A DNA stretch of 64,000 bases from Aureimonas sp. AU12 (GTDB taxonomy: Bacteria; Pseudomonadota; Alphaproteobacteria; Rhizobiales; Rhizobiaceae): positions 1 through 64,000 of the forward strand of contig NZ_BBWH01000011.1 of assembly GCF_001463705.1 (NCBI RefSeq), in the 5' to 3' direction. Of the stretch, positions 17,461 to 27,199 are shown piece by piece; position 1 is the stretch's first letter, and each line of letters begins with the position of its first letter. The translations under genes and the position numbers were made by a program. The notes below the pieces were generated by a model. The model was not told where the DNA came from. It saw only the letters and a list, made by a program, of their open reading frames with translations, and ran no database searches.

Positions 17461-18225
17461 ATGCGCGAGTCTTGCCGCATCATGGCCCGCCGTTCCTCCG
17501 ATTCTCCCGCCTCTTCCAGCGCCGTCCGGCCGACCGGACCCGCGAAGTCAAGCGGCAAGCCGCTGAAGGCCGAACGATCCAAACGGGCAACACCACGTCT
17601 CGTCATTGCAGGACCCGACTTTGCGCTCGAAGCCGCGCTGCTGGCGGGTGGCCTCCAGGCCATCGCCGGCATTGATGAAGCAGGACGAGGTCCTCTCGCC
17701 GGCCCAGTGGTCGCCAGCGCGGTATGGCTCGACCCATTGGCAATCCCCGATGGGCTGAACGATTCGAAGGTCCTGTCGTCCGAGGATCGTGAGCGTCTGT
17801 TCGTCGAGATCCTGCGCACGGCGACCGTGTCGATCGGCTCGGCAAGCGCTGGCGAAATCGACCGGATCAACATTCGACAGGCGACGCTGACCGCAATGCG
17901 CCGGGCCCTGACAGGCCTCGCCCGCCTCCCCTGTCATGCATTGATCGACGGGCGCGACATACCCATGCGTCTCGGCTGCGCGGCGACCGCCGTCATCGGG
18001 GGCGACGGGCGATCGCTCAGCGTCGCCGCCGCATCGATCGTCGCGAAAGTGACCCGCGACCGGCTGATGCGCCAACTCTGCCGCGCCCATCCCGCCTACG
18101 GGTTCGGCCAGCACATGGGCTACGGCACGCCGGCGCATCTTGATGCGCTCGATCGCCACGGGCCCTCCCCGTACCATCGCCACACGTTCAGCCCGATCCG
18201 CCAGCGCACGCTTTCATTCGCCTGA
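17461..18225 (+). CDS. rnhB: Ribonuclease HII
   Basis: 254 residues. RNase HII cuts RNA in RNA-DNA hybrids, including single ribonucleotides. The catalytic motif is GIDEAGRGPLAGPV (DE and R-G), with the other acidic residues in LIDGRD and the later VTRDRLM stretch. The first ~55 residues are a basic, Ser/Pro/Lys-rich tail (KSSGKPLKAERSKRATPR) longer than in E. coli. I start at ATG 17461, eight bases after GGAGA; ATG 17482 is an alternative. The hairpin and heptamer repeat upstream may affect expression. Confidence 0.92.
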   Translation: MRESCRIMARRSSDSPASSSAVRPTGPAKSSGKPLKAERSKRATPRLVIAGPDFALEAALLAGGLQAIAGIDEAGRGPLAGPVVASAVWLDPLAIPDGLNDSKVLSSEDRERLFVEILRTATVSIGSASAGEIDRINIRQATLTAMRRALTGLARLPCHALIDGRDIPMRLGCAATAVIGGDGRSLSVAAASIVAKVTRDRLMRQLCRAHPAYGFGQHMGYGTPAHLDALDRHGPSPYHRHTFSPIRQRTLSFA

Positions 18226-18245
18226 TAGGATCGGGATCGCGGAAC

Positions 18246-18276
18246 GAAAAAAGGCCGGTCGCACAAGACCGGCCTT
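18246..18276 (-). terminator. Rho-independent terminator for the F0 operon
   Basis: A 10-bp perfect stem, AAGGCCGGTC at 18251-18260 and GACCGGCCTT at 18267-18276, with a 6-nt loop. On the minus strand a T6 run follows (18250 down to 18245). It lies just after the stop of the b subunit gene. Confidence 0.88.
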
Positions 18277-18298
18277 CTCCAATTTCGATCCAAGCCGC

Positions 18299-18781
18299 TC
18301 AGTTGAGGCGGCGACGGACTTCCTCGATCGATTGGTCGGTCATGCGGGCATCGCCTCCGACATTGCGCTCGGTCAGAATGCGCGTCGCGGCATCCACCGC
18401 GATATTCACGGCTGAGGCGCGGACCTCGGCGATCGCATCGGCCTCGGCCTGCGAAATCTTCTGCTCGGCAACCTGCGTGCGACGGGTCACGTATTCGTCG
18501 CTCTTGCGGTGCGCGTCTTCGAGCAGGCCGTTGGCCTCGCGCTGGGCGGCCGCCACGATGTCGCGGGCCTCGCTCTCGGCCTCACGACGACGGCGCTGGA
18601 ACTCGGCGAGCTGGCGCTTGGCCTCCTCTTTCAGTTCCTTGGCCTCGTCGAGTTCGTTGCGGATCTGATGGGCACGCTTGTCGAGCGCCTTCGTCATCAT
18701 TGCCGGCGCCTTGAGATAGGCGACGAGAGCAAGGAACAGGATGAGCCCGATCAGCGCCCAGAAGGTGTTGTCGAATGCCAT
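18299..18781 (-). CDS. atpF: F0F1 ATP synthase subunit b
   Basis: 160 residues. An N-terminal membrane helix (about 5-24) leads into a long charged coiled coil that forms the peripheral stalk. It is the second of the paired b-type genes; the first is b'. Sequence DNTFWALIGLILFLALVAY is typical of alphaproteobacterial b. It ends the operon, followed by a terminator. The F1 genes lie elsewhere, as usual for this class. Confidence 0.93.
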   Translation of the reverse strand: MAFDNTFWALIGLILFLALVAYLKAPAMMTKALDKRAHQIRNELDEAKELKEEAKRQLAEFQRRRREAESEARDIVAAAQREANGLLEDAHRKSDEYVTRRTQVAEQKISQAEADAIAEVRASAVNIAVDAATRILTERNVGGDARMTDQSIEEVRRRLN

Positions 18782-18793
18782 CGAACGGCCTCC

Positions 18794-19420
18794 TTACGAA
18801 CGGACGGACTGGACCGCGCGGGATACGTCCTCGCGGTTGACGGAAAGGCCGGCGACGTCGTTGAGGATCGCCTCGGCGGCATCGGTGGCGATCACGTCGA
18901 CATCGGCCAGGGCCTTGGACTTCACCTCGTCGATGCGAGCCTGCGCGGCTTCGAGGCGGGCATCAAGCTCGCTTTCGATGCGCTTGCGCTGCGCGTCGGC
19001 GTCGGCACGAGCGGATTCGCGGGCCTGGGCGGCGATACGGTGTGAATTCTCGCGAGCGGTGGCCAGTTCCTGCTCGTAGGCGGCCTGCGCTTCGTCGGCA
19101 TCGGCGCGCATGCGCTCGGCGGCATCGAGATCGAGAGCGATGCGCTCGCGGCGGTTCTCGAGGATCGCCGACAGGCGGGGCACGATGACCTTGTTGAGGA
19201 TGTAGTAAAACACGCCGAACGTGATCGCGAGCCACAGGATCTGCGACGCGAAGAATTCGGGGTTCATCGGCGGGAAGCCGGCTTCCTCGTGGCTTCCCTC
19301 GGGAATGGCGATCGCTTCGCCCGTCGCCGGCACCGGAGATTCAATCAGCGTCGTTCCGTGGCTGGCGTCGTGGCTCGCATCGGGCGCTGCCGTCTGCGCG
19401 GACGCTTCGTTGACGATCAT
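18794..19420 (-). CDS. F0F1 ATP synthase subunit b'
   Basis: 208 residues from MIVNEASAQ, six bases after GGAG. A 65-residue N-terminal part rich in Ser, Ala and acidic residues precedes the membrane helix (about 72-92, FASQILWLAITFGVFYYILNK). The rest is a coiled coil. With atpF it forms the heterodimeric b/b' stalk of alphaproteobacteria and cyanobacteria. The long polar N-terminus is characteristic of rhizobial b'. A further 18 codons upstream are open but lack support. Confidence 0.92.
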   Translation of the reverse strand: MIVNEASAQTAAPDASHDASHGTTLIESPVPATGEAIAIPEGSHEEAGFPPMNPEFFASQILWLAITFGVFYYILNKVIVPRLSAILENRRERIALDLDAAERMRADADEAQAAYEQELATARENSHRIAAQARESARADADAQRKRIESELDARLEAAQARIDEVKSKALADVDVIATDAAEAILNDVAGLSVNREDVSRAVQSVRS

Positions 19421-19492
19421 GTTGGTCTCCGGTGATACGGGACCGGCCGCCCCGTCGGGAGCGGCCGGCTGCACAATCCCTGCGGTCGGCTC

Positions 19493-19717
19493 TTAGACGA
19501 AGAGCAGCAGCAGCGCGATCAGGAGCGAGAAGATGCCCAGCGCTTCCGTCACGGCGAAGCCGAAGACGAGGCGGCCGAACTGACCGTCGGCAGCCGACGG
19601 GTTGCGAAGAGCGCCCGTGAGGAAGCTCGAGAAGATGTTGCCGAGGGCCAGAGCCGTTCCGGCCATGCCGAAGCAAGCGAGACCAGCGCCGATGTAACGT
19701 GCAGCTTCCGCGTCCAT
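19493..19717 (-). CDS. atpE: F0F1 ATP synthase subunit c
   Basis: 74 residues, two hydrophobic helices joined by a polar loop (RNPSAADGQFGRL, the RxP motif that contacts F1). The proton-carrying carboxylate is the Glu in FAVTEALGIF in the second helix, as expected for H+-coupled alphaproteobacterial c. There is no sodium-binding pattern. It sits between atpB and b' in the normal order. Confidence 0.96.
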   Translation of the reverse strand: MDAEAARYIGAGLACFGMAGTALALGNIFSSFLTGALRNPSAADGQFGRLVFGFAVTEALGIFSLLIALLLLFV

Positions 19718-19787
19718 AAGAACTCCTTTTGATTGGATCGTGCGGGTAGGATCCGCGGCGATTCCGCCGCGAAACGCGAGGGACGGC

Positions 19788-20537
19788 TCAGTGATGAACG
19801 TGAACGGCGTCGTTCAGGTACATGCAGGTGAGGACCGCGAACACATAGGCCTGGAGGAAGGCGACGAGAAACTCGAGCGCCGTGATCCCGACCGTCATGA
19901 GCATGGGAAGGATGGCGCCGACGACGCCGACCGCGCCGAGACTGCCGAGCGAAATGACGAACCCGGCGAAGACCTTGAGCGTGATGTGGCCCGCCAGCAT
20001 GTTGGCGAAGAGACGAACCGACAGCGAAACCGGGCGCGAGAGGAAGGAAATCAGCTCGATCAGCACCACGAAGGGCAGGATCGCGCCTGGAACACCCGAC
20101 GGCACGAAGACCTTGAACCAGCCGAGGCCGTGGGACTTGATGCCGTAGGCGACGACCGTGCCGATCACCAGCATGGCGAGCGCGAAGGTGACGATGATGT
20201 GGCTCGTCACCGTGAAGAAGTAGGGGAACATCCCGATCAGGTTGGCGACCAGGATGAACATGAAGAGCGAGAAGACGAACGGGAAGAAGCGCATGCCCGC
20301 CGAGCCGGTGGCGTCGCGCAGCATCTTCGCGATGAATTCGTAGGACAGCTCGGAGACCGACTGCGCCCGGTTCGGCACGAGGCCGCGACCACGGGTCGAC
20401 CAGTAGAGGAAGCCCGTCGCCACGGCGACGGTCGCGACCATGAACAGCGACGAGTTGGTGAACGAGAAATCGAGCCCGCCGATCTCGATCGGAACGATCC
20501 GAGAAATCTGAAACTGGTGAAGCGGATCGTTCGCCAA
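19788..20537 (-). CDS. atpB: F0F1 ATP synthase subunit a
   Basis: 249 residues from a TTG start (the ANDPLHQF start of rhizobial a subunits); the open frame continues upstream to 20609 but matches nothing. It has the expected multiple membrane helices, and the essential Arg of the proton path is in the conserved [14 protein letters not shown] motif. Subunit a provides the half channels next to the c ring. It precedes atpE. Confidence 0.95.
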   Translation of the reverse strand: MANDPLHQFQISRIVPIEIGGLDFSFTNSSLFMVATVAVATGFLYWSTRGRGLVPNRAQSVSELSYEFIAKMLRDATGSAGMRFFPFVFSLFMFILVANLIGMFPYFFTVTSHIIVTFALAMLVIGTVVAYGIKSHGLGWFKVFVPSGVPGAILPFVVLIELISFLSRPVSLSVRLFANMLAGHITLKVFAGFVISLGSLGAVGVVGAILPMLMTVGITALEFLVAFLQAYVFAVLTCMYLNDAVHVHH

Positions 20538-20648
20538 ACGCCTGGTCCTCTCATGCGAGCCCTTCCGGGGCGCCACTGCCATAGCGTCCCGAACCGCGCT
20601 TCGCAACACCCGGAGCGCGTTTTGAAGGCCTATAGCGGGGAGTTTGGC

Positions 20649-20993
20649 TCAGGATGCGGCAGGGGGCACGTCATCCTTGGGCTTCGTCGAGCGAACGACG
20701 TTGAGAACGCCCGCCGCGAAGCCGAGCATGAGGAACACCACGAGACCGATGGGCAGGGTTCCGAACAGCCGGTCGATTCCGTAGCCGATGGCGCCGCCGA
20801 CGGCGATGCCGGCGATGAACTCGCTGGCGATCTTGAGTCCCGCGGCCATGCCCTGCATGCTGCCCGGCGTCGTCGGGTCCACGGTCGCGGCGGCCTGCTC
20901 CGATTTCAGCCGGTCGAGGCGCTGCTGCAGGCGCGCCCTGTCGGCGGCCCATTCGGCCTCGCTGCGCTGCGGAGTGTCGCTCTCGTCGCTCAT
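20649..20993 (-). CDS. atpI: ATP synthase assembly protein AtpI
   Basis: 114 residues, from MSDESDTP. A charged N-terminus with a short coiled coil (about 15-30) is followed by two membrane helices (about 60-78 and 85-103). AtpI is thought to help assemble the c ring or import Mg2+. It is the first gene of the operon atpI-atpB-atpE-b'-b. Confidence 0.9.
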   Translation of the reverse strand: MSDESDTPQRSEAEWAADRARLQQRLDRLKSEQAAATVDPTTPGSMQGMAAGLKIASEFIAGIAVGGAIGYGIDRLFGTLPIGLVVFLMLGFAAGVLNVVRSTKPKDDVPPAAS

Positions 20994-21109
20994 CGTCTGC
21001 CTTCCCGCGGAGCCGCCGTGGCAGCCCGCCCGCTGTTCAACATCATGTGTTCATGTCGTGAAGATGGCCGGTACAGGCGTTTACGACGTTCAGTTGGGAC
21101 GGCGAGCGC

Positions 21110-22258
21110 TCAGTTCCAGCCGCCGCCGAAGGTGCGGTAGAAGATGTGGAGGCCGATCTTGTCGACCTGCTTCATCGCACGAGCCCATCGGGGGTGAACG
21201 TAGGTGGCGTGGTAATGTGTGGCGGATCCGACCTCCGGCAGCCAGGTCTCACCCGTCGTCACCTGATCGGCGATTCGCTCGGCGGTCTCATAGGCCCGCT
21301 TGTTCCAGATGACGTCCTTGATGCCGTCGCAGGCGAAGGAGAACTGGCAGCGATTGCGCCAACTGGCGTTCTGATAGACAACCCCGCAGATCGTCTTGGG
21401 GTAGGTGGGGTTGCGCACGCGGTTGAGGATGACCTGCGCCACGGCGGCCTGTCCCTGCTCTGTCTCGCCGCGCGCTTCGAAATAGATGCCGGTGGCGAGA
21501 CACGTCTGCTCTTCCGGCGTGAAGGCGGACGCCGGCAGCACGGTCGCCGCCCAGGAATGGTCGCCCTTGCCGAGCGGCGGCACGAAGCCGTCGGGCTTGG
21601 CGCCGAGCACGGCGTCGAAGAGCGAGGGCACGCCCGGCGCCGGGGCCGCGGCATAGGCGGCCAGCGTTTCGAGGGCACCGGCATCCGCGGCGCTCGGCGC
21701 GGCGACCGGCACGTTCCGCGTCTCGATGGCGGCCACCTGCACCGGGGCGTCCTCGACGACGGCCGGCGACGCGGCGCGCGCGGCAGGCGAGCGGAAATTG
21801 CCGGCGAGTTGCACCGAGCCGTCCCAGCGTTGCGGCCCGGCCAGCGCCGTGCGCATCTCGCTGTCGCCGATGGCGATGCCGGGGCGCAGCAGCCCGGCAG
21901 GGTCGACGACACGACCGGCGGCGAAATGCGCCTGGACCGCCGGGCGGCGGCCGGGCGCGACGCGCCCTCCCCTGTCGGCGAGGACGTTGCCGGCGGCATC
22001 GTGGATGTAGAGCGTGCGGGCACCGCCTGGGACGATGGCTGCGACGGCAAGGCGCGTCGCATCCGACACCGCGGCGAGCACGGGCGAGGCCTGAGGGCCG
22101 GCCGAGGGGGGTAGCTCGGGCATCGCGGGCGCGGTGGGCAAAAGCGGCGCGAATGTCAGCGCCAGGGCGAGCGAGGCCAACGCGCGGCGGCCGAAGCGTG
22201 AACGGGCCGCCTTCGGGCCGCGTCGCGCCGTTCCGTCACGTGGTGTTTGTCCGCGCAT
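21110..22258 (-). CDS. Cell wall hydrolase, SleB type (Hydrolase_2)
   Basis: 382 residues. A basic N-terminus and hydrophobic stretch (about 28-45) form a signal peptide. A long Ala/Pro-rich linker leads to the Hydrolase_2 (SleB-like) domain at about 250-380. The Glu in TGIYFEARGE and the CGVVYQNASWRNRCQFSFACDG block are typical. Members cleave cortex or vegetative peptidoglycan; in non-sporing alphaproteobacteria the role is murein remodelling. It lies alone between atpI and der. Confidence 0.9.
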   Translation of the reverse strand: MRGQTPRDGTARRGPKAARSRFGRRALASLALALTFAPLLPTAPAMPELPPSAGPQASPVLAAVSDATRLAVAAIVPGGARTLYIHDAAGNVLADRGGRVAPGRRPAVQAHFAAGRVVDPAGLLRPGIAIGDSEMRTALAGPQRWDGSVQLAGNFRSPAARAASPAVVEDAPVQVAAIETRNVPVAAPSAADAGALETLAAYAAAPAPGVPSLFDAVLGAKPDGFVPPLGKGDHSWAATVLPASAFTPEEQTCLATGIYFEARGETEQGQAAVAQVILNRVRNPTYPKTICGVVYQNASWRNRCQFSFACDGIKDVIWNKRAYETAERIADQVTTGETWLPEVGSATHYHATYVHPRWARAMKQVDKIGLHIFYRTFGGGWN

Positions 22259-22341
22259 GGCTCGACTTCCAAGGGTTCCTTCGGACGTCGAACATCGCTC
22301 ATTAACCTTAGTGGCTGGTTAACGCCCCTCGGCCGGCGGGG

Positions 22342-23760
22342 TCAGGTGTATTTCTTGCGCCGTCCGGCGAACGGGTTTTCGGACTTGCGCATGGTCATGC
22401 GGATCGGAATGCCGGTCAGACCGAACTGATCGCGCAGGCCGTTGATGAGGTAGCGCAGATAGGCGGTGCCGATCGCTTCGGGCCGCGAGGTCGACAGGAT
22501 GAAGGTCGGCGGGCGCGTCTTGATCTGCGTGATGTACTTCACGTTGACGCGGCGACCGGCCACGGCCGGGGGCGGATGGTGCGCCACCATGCGCTCCAGC
22601 CACTGGTTGAGCTTGGCGGTGGAGACACGCTTGTTCCAGGTCTCGTGCGTCTCGGTGATCGCCGTCATCAGCCGGTCGAGGCCCTCCCCGGTCTCGCCCG
22701 AAATCGTCACGGCCTTGACGCCGCGCAGCTGCGGCAGGAGGCGATCGGTCTTCTCGCGAAGATCGGCCAGCACCGCCTGCCGGTCCTCCACGAGATCCCA
22801 CTTGTTGAAGGCGAGAACGGGCGCGCGGCCCTCGCGGGCAATGAGGTCGGCGATCGAGAGATCCTGCTTCTCGAACGGGATCGTGACGTCGAGCACCACC
22901 ACCACGACCTCGGCATATTTGATGGCGCGCAGCGCGTCGGCGACCGAAAGCTTCTCCAGCTTTTCCTGCACGCGCGCCTTGCGGCGCAGGCCCGCCGTGT
23001 CGAACATCTTGATCCGGCGCCCGCGCCATTCCCACTCGACCGAGATCGAGTCGCGGGTGATGCCGGCCTCCGGGCCGGTCAGCAGCCGGTCCTGACCGAG
23101 GAAGCGGTTGACGAGCGTCGACTTGCCGGCATTCGGGCGGCCGACGATGCAGATGTTGAGCGGTTTGGTGGAATCGTAGGAGCCGATCGGCTCGCCGTCC
23201 TCGTCGAACTCGATGGAGTCACCGACCGCCTCGTCGGCCTCTTCCTCGTCGATGTCGTAAAAGCTCTTGATGCCGAGCTTGGCGACGATGGCGTCGCGAA
23301 GGTCGCCCATCCCCTCGCCGTGCTCGGCCGAGATCGGGCAGGGATCGCCGAGGCCGAGCGCGTAGGAATCGTAGAAGCCGGCGTCGGACCCCCGCGCTTC
23401 AGACTTGTTGGCGACGAGGATCACCGGCTTGTTGCGCCGGCGCAAGAGCTCGCCGAACACCTCGTCCTGCGGCGTCATCCCGCTCTTGGCGTCCACCATG
23501 AAGAGCGAGAGATCGGCCGCGTCGATCGCCATCTCGGTTTGGGCGCGCATGCGCCCCTCCAGCGTCTCGGCGGCGGCGACCTCGAGGCCGGCGGTGTCGA
23601 TGATGCGAAATTCGAGATCCTGAAGGCTCGCCTCCCCCTCGCGCCGGTCGCGCGTGACGCCCGGGCGGTCGTCGACGAGCGCGAGCTTGCGGCCGACGAG
23701 CCGATTGAACAGCGTCGACTTGCCGACATTGGGTCGGCCGATGATGGCGATGGTGACCAT
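22342..23760 (-). CDS. der: Ribosome-associated GTPase Der (EngA)
   Basis: 472 residues with two consecutive GTPase domains, the hallmark of Der. Walker A motifs are GRPNVGKST (near 8-16) and GRPNAGKST (near 206-214). DTAGL and NKSE/NKWD motifs for each domain are present. The C-terminal KH-like domain ([12 protein letters not shown]-type end) is intact. It is required for 50S maturation. Directly upstream is a TPR membrane protein, as in many Rhizobiales. Confidence 0.97.
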   Translation of the reverse strand: MVTIAIIGRPNVGKSTLFNRLVGRKLALVDDRPGVTRDRREGEASLQDLEFRIIDTAGLEVAAAETLEGRMRAQTEMAIDAADLSLFMVDAKSGMTPQDEVFGELLRRRNKPVILVANKSEARGSDAGFYDSYALGLGDPCPISAEHGEGMGDLRDAIVAKLGIKSFYDIDEEEADEAVGDSIEFDEDGEPIGSYDSTKPLNICIVGRPNAGKSTLVNRFLGQDRLLTGPEAGITRDSISVEWEWRGRRIKMFDTAGLRRKARVQEKLEKLSVADALRAIKYAEVVVVVLDVTIPFEKQDLSIADLIAREGRAPVLAFNKWDLVEDRQAVLADLREKTDRLLPQLRGVKAVTISGETGEGLDRLMTAITETHETWNKRVSTAKLNQWLERMVAHHPPPAVAGRRVNVKYITQIKTRPPTFILSTSRPEAIGTAYLRYLINGLRDQFGLTGIPIRMTMRKSENPFAGRRKKYT

Positions 23761-23784
23761 GGCGTTGTGGCGCCCTTGCTAAAG

Positions 23785-24672
23785 TCAGGCCGGCGGCTGC
23801 GGAGCGGCGGGCGCTTGGGTGGAAGGCGCGGCGGGTGCGGCGGGAACCCCCGCCTCCGGCGTCGCGGGCGTGGATAGCGGTGCGGCGTCGGGCGTCGTCG
23901 CAGCGGGCGCGACGGGGACCGGGGCCGGCGTCGGGGCGGCGGGCGGGACCTGCGCCTCGGTCTCGGCTTCCGGATCGACTGTTGCGGGCGGCAGTGGCGA
24001 CGCCTCGGGAGCGACAGGCACGGTGGAGGCCGCGATGAGTTCCAGCATCAGGCCGGCGCGGCGCTTGATGCCCTGCGGCGTGCCGAGATCGTCCTGCAAC
24101 TGGGTGAACAGCGGACGGGCCGTCGCGACGTCGCCGGCCTTCCAGGCCGCGAGCGCCACCGCCTCGCGTGCGGGATAGCGCAAGGACGCGCCGTCGCCGG
24201 TCAGCCGCTCGACGCGGGCGCGGACATCGGCGAGCGAGCCGGTATCGACGAGGATATAGGCCGCTCGGATCGCGGCCATGTCGCGAAGATCCGCCGGCGT
24301 GCCCGTATCGTTGGCGACCTCGTCGTAGCGTGCGACCGCCCCGGCGGGATCCTGCGCCTGCATCATGTCGGCAAGGCGCAACCGCGCCAGCTTCGGGTAG
24401 GAGCCGCTGCCGTCGCTCACCAGCGCTTCGAGCGCGGCCTTCGCCTCGTCGGTCTTGCCCTCGGCGATCAGGCTGCCGGCTGCGATGAGGCGGTCGCCAT
24501 CGGCGGCCGCGACGCCGGCGCGGTAGCGCTCGAAGAGGACGTAGCCGCCGGCTGCGACCACCACGAGCACGGCGGCCGCGATCGCGATCATGCCGTAACG
24601 CACCCAAAGCGCGCGGACGCGCTCCTGGCGCATCTCCTCGTTCACTTCGCGCACGAAGATGTCGTTGCTCAT
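23785..24672 (-). CDS. TPR-like membrane protein of the YfgM type
   Basis: 295 residues. One membrane helix (about 28-46) precedes a periplasmic TPR-like domain (about 50-210; repeats AKAALEALVSDGSGSYPKLARLRLADM and similar). The last 80 residues are an Ala/Pro tail. In enterobacteria YfgM is an ancillary SecYEG subunit and is encoded next to der; the same order here supports this identity. The Pro-rich tail is lineage-specific. Confidence 0.8.
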   Translation of the reverse strand: MSNDIFVREVNEEMRQERVRALWVRYGMIAIAAAVLVVVAAGGYVLFERYRAGVAAADGDRLIAAGSLIAEGKTDEAKAALEALVSDGSGSYPKLARLRLADMMQAQDPAGAVARYDEVANDTGTPADLRDMAAIRAAYILVDTGSLADVRARVERLTGDGASLRYPAREAVALAAWKAGDVATARPLFTQLQDDLGTPQGIKRRAGLMLELIAASTVPVAPEASPLPPATVDPEAETEAQVPPAAPTPAPVPVAPAATTPDAAPLSTPATPEAGVPAAPAAPSTQAPAAPQPPA

Positions 24673-24998
24673 GGGTCACCTAACGAAGAACGACCGCCGC
24701 GGCACGAAACCGGGCGGCAAGCCAAGCAAGTCTTTCCGGCTTTCTAACGATTTTTCGCGCCAGCGGAAGCCGCGTCGGCTTCGATGCCCCCTCGCGCAAC
24801 GCATGGCCTACGAATTTACGAGGCCGATCGGTTGTGCCAAGCAGGAGTCCGGCGCCAGCACCGCCTGTCGCGGGCCGGCTTGAAACGCTGCCCGTTCGGG
24901 TCTCGCCCCCGTGCGGGGGAGCGAGCGATCAGCCAACCCCAACCCCAATGCCGCGACGCGTGCCGCCGTCGTGGTCGCCAGTCGCAGGGACAGTCGAC
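24673..24998. other. Intergenic region between the YfgM-like gene and aroQ
   Basis: 326 bp between divergent genes. It should hold both promoters. An AT-rich stretch (aacgatttttcgcg, about 24746-24760) could serve the YfgM-der transcript. No tRNA, terminator or conserved ORF is visible. Confidence 0.5.
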
Positions 24999-25448
24999 AT
25001 GAGCCTCATCTTCGTCCTCAACGGGCCCAATCTCAACCTTCTCGGCAAGCGCCAGCCCGAGATCTACGGGCGCGAGACGCTGGCCGACGTGGAGCGCGAC
25101 TGCGCGTCGCTCGCCCGCGAACTCGGCCACGAAATCCGCTTCCATCAGTCCAACCGCGAATACGAGATCATCGACTGGATCCACGAGGCGCGCGAGAGCG
25201 CGGCGGGCATCGTCATCAACCCTGCCGCCTTCACGCACACGTCGGTGGCGATTCTCGACGCGCTCAACGCCTTTGAGCCGCCGGTGATCGAGGTGCACAT
25301 CTCGAACGTCCACAAGCGCGAGAGCTTCCGCCATCATTCCTTCGTGACGCTGCGCGCCGACGGGGTGATCGCCGGCCTCGGCACGGAAGGCTATCGTCTC
25401 GCCATCCGCCGCATTGCGACGCTCATCGCGGCGAGCGCGGCAGGCTGA
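24999..25448 (+). CDS. aroQ: 3-dehydroquinate dehydratase type II
   Basis: 149 residues, cytoplasmic enzyme of the shikimate pathway (3-dehydroquinate to 3-dehydroshikimate). [20 protein letters not shown] is the family start, with the conserved Tyr in EIYG. The catalytic His is in [12 protein letters not shown]. The frame extends upstream to 24834, but the start at MSLIFVLNG matches the family. Confidence 0.95.
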   Translation: MSLIFVLNGPNLNLLGKRQPEIYGRETLADVERDCASLARELGHEIRFHQSNREYEIIDWIHEARESAAGIVINPAAFTHTSVAILDALNAFEPPVIEVHISNVHKRESFRHHSFVTLRADGVIAGLGTEGYRLAIRRIATLIAASAAG

Positions 25449-25468
25449 CGCCGGCCGCTCCGTTTTTT
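25433..25468 (+). terminator. Candidate terminator overlapping the aroQ stop
   Basis: An imperfect GC-rich hairpin (GAGCG at 25433, CGCTC-type arm to 25460) is followed by T6 at 25463-25468. The stem is short and includes a bulge, so support is moderate. Confidence 0.45.
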
Positions 25469-25487
25469 GAACGCGTGGCCTACGCGG

Positions 25488-27044
25488 TCATTCCCACTCG
25501 ATGGTGCCCGGGGGCTTCGAGGTGACGTCGTAGACGACACGGTTGATGCCCCTCACCTCGTTGATGATGCGGGTCGCCGTGTTGCCGAGGAAGGCCATGT
25601 CGAAGGGGTAGAAGTCGGCGGTCATGCCGTCGACCGAGGTCACGGCGCGAAGGGCGCAGACGAACTCGTAGGTGCGCCCGTCGCCCATGACGCCGACCGT
25701 CTGCACGGGCAGGAGCACGGCGAAGGCCTGCCAGATCGTGTCGTAGAGCCCGGCCTTGCGGATCTCGTCGAGATAGATCGCGTCGGCCTGCCGCAGGATC
25801 TCCAGCTTGGCGCGGGTGATGCCGCCGGGGCAACGGATCGCGAGGCCCGGACCGGGGAAGGGCTGGCGGCCGACGAAGTGCTCGGGCAGGCCGAGTTCCT
25901 TGCCGAGGACGCGCACCTCGTCCTTGAACAGCTCGCGCAGCGGCTCGACGAGCTGCATGTTCATGCGCTCGGGCAGGCCGCCGACATTGTGATGCGACTT
26001 GATCGTCACCGACGGGCCGCCGGTGAAGGACACCGATTCGATGACATCGGGATAGAGCGTGCCCTGCGCCAGGAAGTCGGCGCCGCCGAGCTTCTTCGCC
26101 TCGGCCTCGAAGGTCTCGATGAACAGGCGCCCGATCGTCTTGCGCTTCACCTCCGGGTCGAGCTCGCCTTCCAGCGCGTCGATGAAGAGATCCTGCGCCT
26201 GAACGTGGACGAGCGGGATGTTGTAGTGATCGCGGAACATCGAGACGACTTCCTCGGCCTCGTTCATGCGCAGCAGGCCGTGGTCGACGAAGATGCACGT
26301 CAACTGGTCGCCGATCGCCTCGTGGATCAGCACCGCCGCGACGGAACTGTCGACGCCGCCCGACAGGCCGCAGATGACGCGGCCGCTGCCGACCTTGCGA
26401 CGGATTTCCTCGATCGCCTGATCCTTGAAGGCAGCCATCGTCCAGTCGCCGGCCAGACCCGCGATCTTGTGGACGAAGTTGGAGATGAGCTTGGCGCCGT
26501 CGGGCGTATGCACCACCTCGGGATGGAACTGGACGCCGTAGAAGCGCCGGCCCTCGTCGGCGATGGCGGCGAAGGGCGCACCCGGCGAGGCGCCGACGAT
26601 CTCGAAGCCCTTCGGCAGCGCGGTGACGCGGTCGCCGTGGCTCATCCAGACCTGATGCCGCGTGCCCTCGGCCCAGATGCCCTCGAAGAGCGGCGAAGGC
26701 TTCTGCACCTCGATGAAGGCGCGGCCGAACTCGCGGTGGAGACCGCCCTCGATCTTGCCGCCGAGCTGCGCGCACATGGTCTGCTGGCCGTAGCAGATGC
26801 CGAGAACGGGAATGCCGGCCTCGAAGATTGCGTCGGGAGCCCGCGGCGAATCCACGTCGATGGTCGAGGCGGGCGAGCCCGAGAGGATCACGGCCTTGGG
26901 CTTGAGGCGGCGAAAGCCCTCCTCGGCCGACTGGAAGGGCACGATCTCGGAATAGACGCCGGCCTCGCGCACCCGGCGCGCAATCAGCTGCGTCACCTGG
27001 GAACCGAAGTCGACGATGAGGATGGTGTCGGTGTGCTGGGTCAT
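25488..27044 (-). CDS. guaA: GMP synthase (glutamine-hydrolysing)
   Basis: 518 residues. A class I amidotransferase domain (about 1-195) has the catalytic Cys in GICYGQQTM and the His-Glu pair in FHPEV. The ATP-pyrophosphatase domain follows ([13 protein letters not shown], near 230) and the C-terminal dimerisation domain ends PPGTIEWE. It makes GMP from XMP and glutamine. guaB is 7 kb away on the same strand, so the two are unlinked but in the same region. Confidence 0.97.
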   Translation of the reverse strand: MTQHTDTILIVDFGSQVTQLIARRVREAGVYSEIVPFQSAEEGFRRLKPKAVILSGSPASTIDVDSPRAPDAIFEAGIPVLGICYGQQTMCAQLGGKIEGGLHREFGRAFIEVQKPSPLFEGIWAEGTRHQVWMSHGDRVTALPKGFEIVGASPGAPFAAIADEGRRFYGVQFHPEVVHTPDGAKLISNFVHKIAGLAGDWTMAAFKDQAIEEIRRKVGSGRVICGLSGGVDSSVAAVLIHEAIGDQLTCIFVDHGLLRMNEAEEVVSMFRDHYNIPLVHVQAQDLFIDALEGELDPEVKRKTIGRLFIETFEAEAKKLGGADFLAQGTLYPDVIESVSFTGGPSVTIKSHHNVGGLPERMNMQLVEPLRELFKDEVRVLGKELGLPEHFVGRQPFPGPGLAIRCPGGITRAKLEILRQADAIYLDEIRKAGLYDTIWQAFAVLLPVQTVGVMGDGRTYEFVCALRAVTSVDGMTADFYPFDMAFLGNTATRIINEVRGINRVVYDVTSKPPGTIEWE

Positions 27045-27199
27045 GGCGGACTTCTAGTCAGGGCGCGCCAAAAGACAAGCCCCGAAGGCCGGCGGCGGGC
27101 ATCCGCGCCGGCTCGTCACCGCCTCTTCACCGTGGCGTCGTCGCCCTGTCATCGAAGTCCCGTGTTCTCGCCGCGATGTCCAACGAGCGGAGACGCGAC

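Noticed and set aside
17116-18225. A native RnhB with the whole repeat-encoded tail
   Set aside because: The ATG at 17461 has a good ribosome site and the repeat-encoded part is low-complexity; kept only as a finding.
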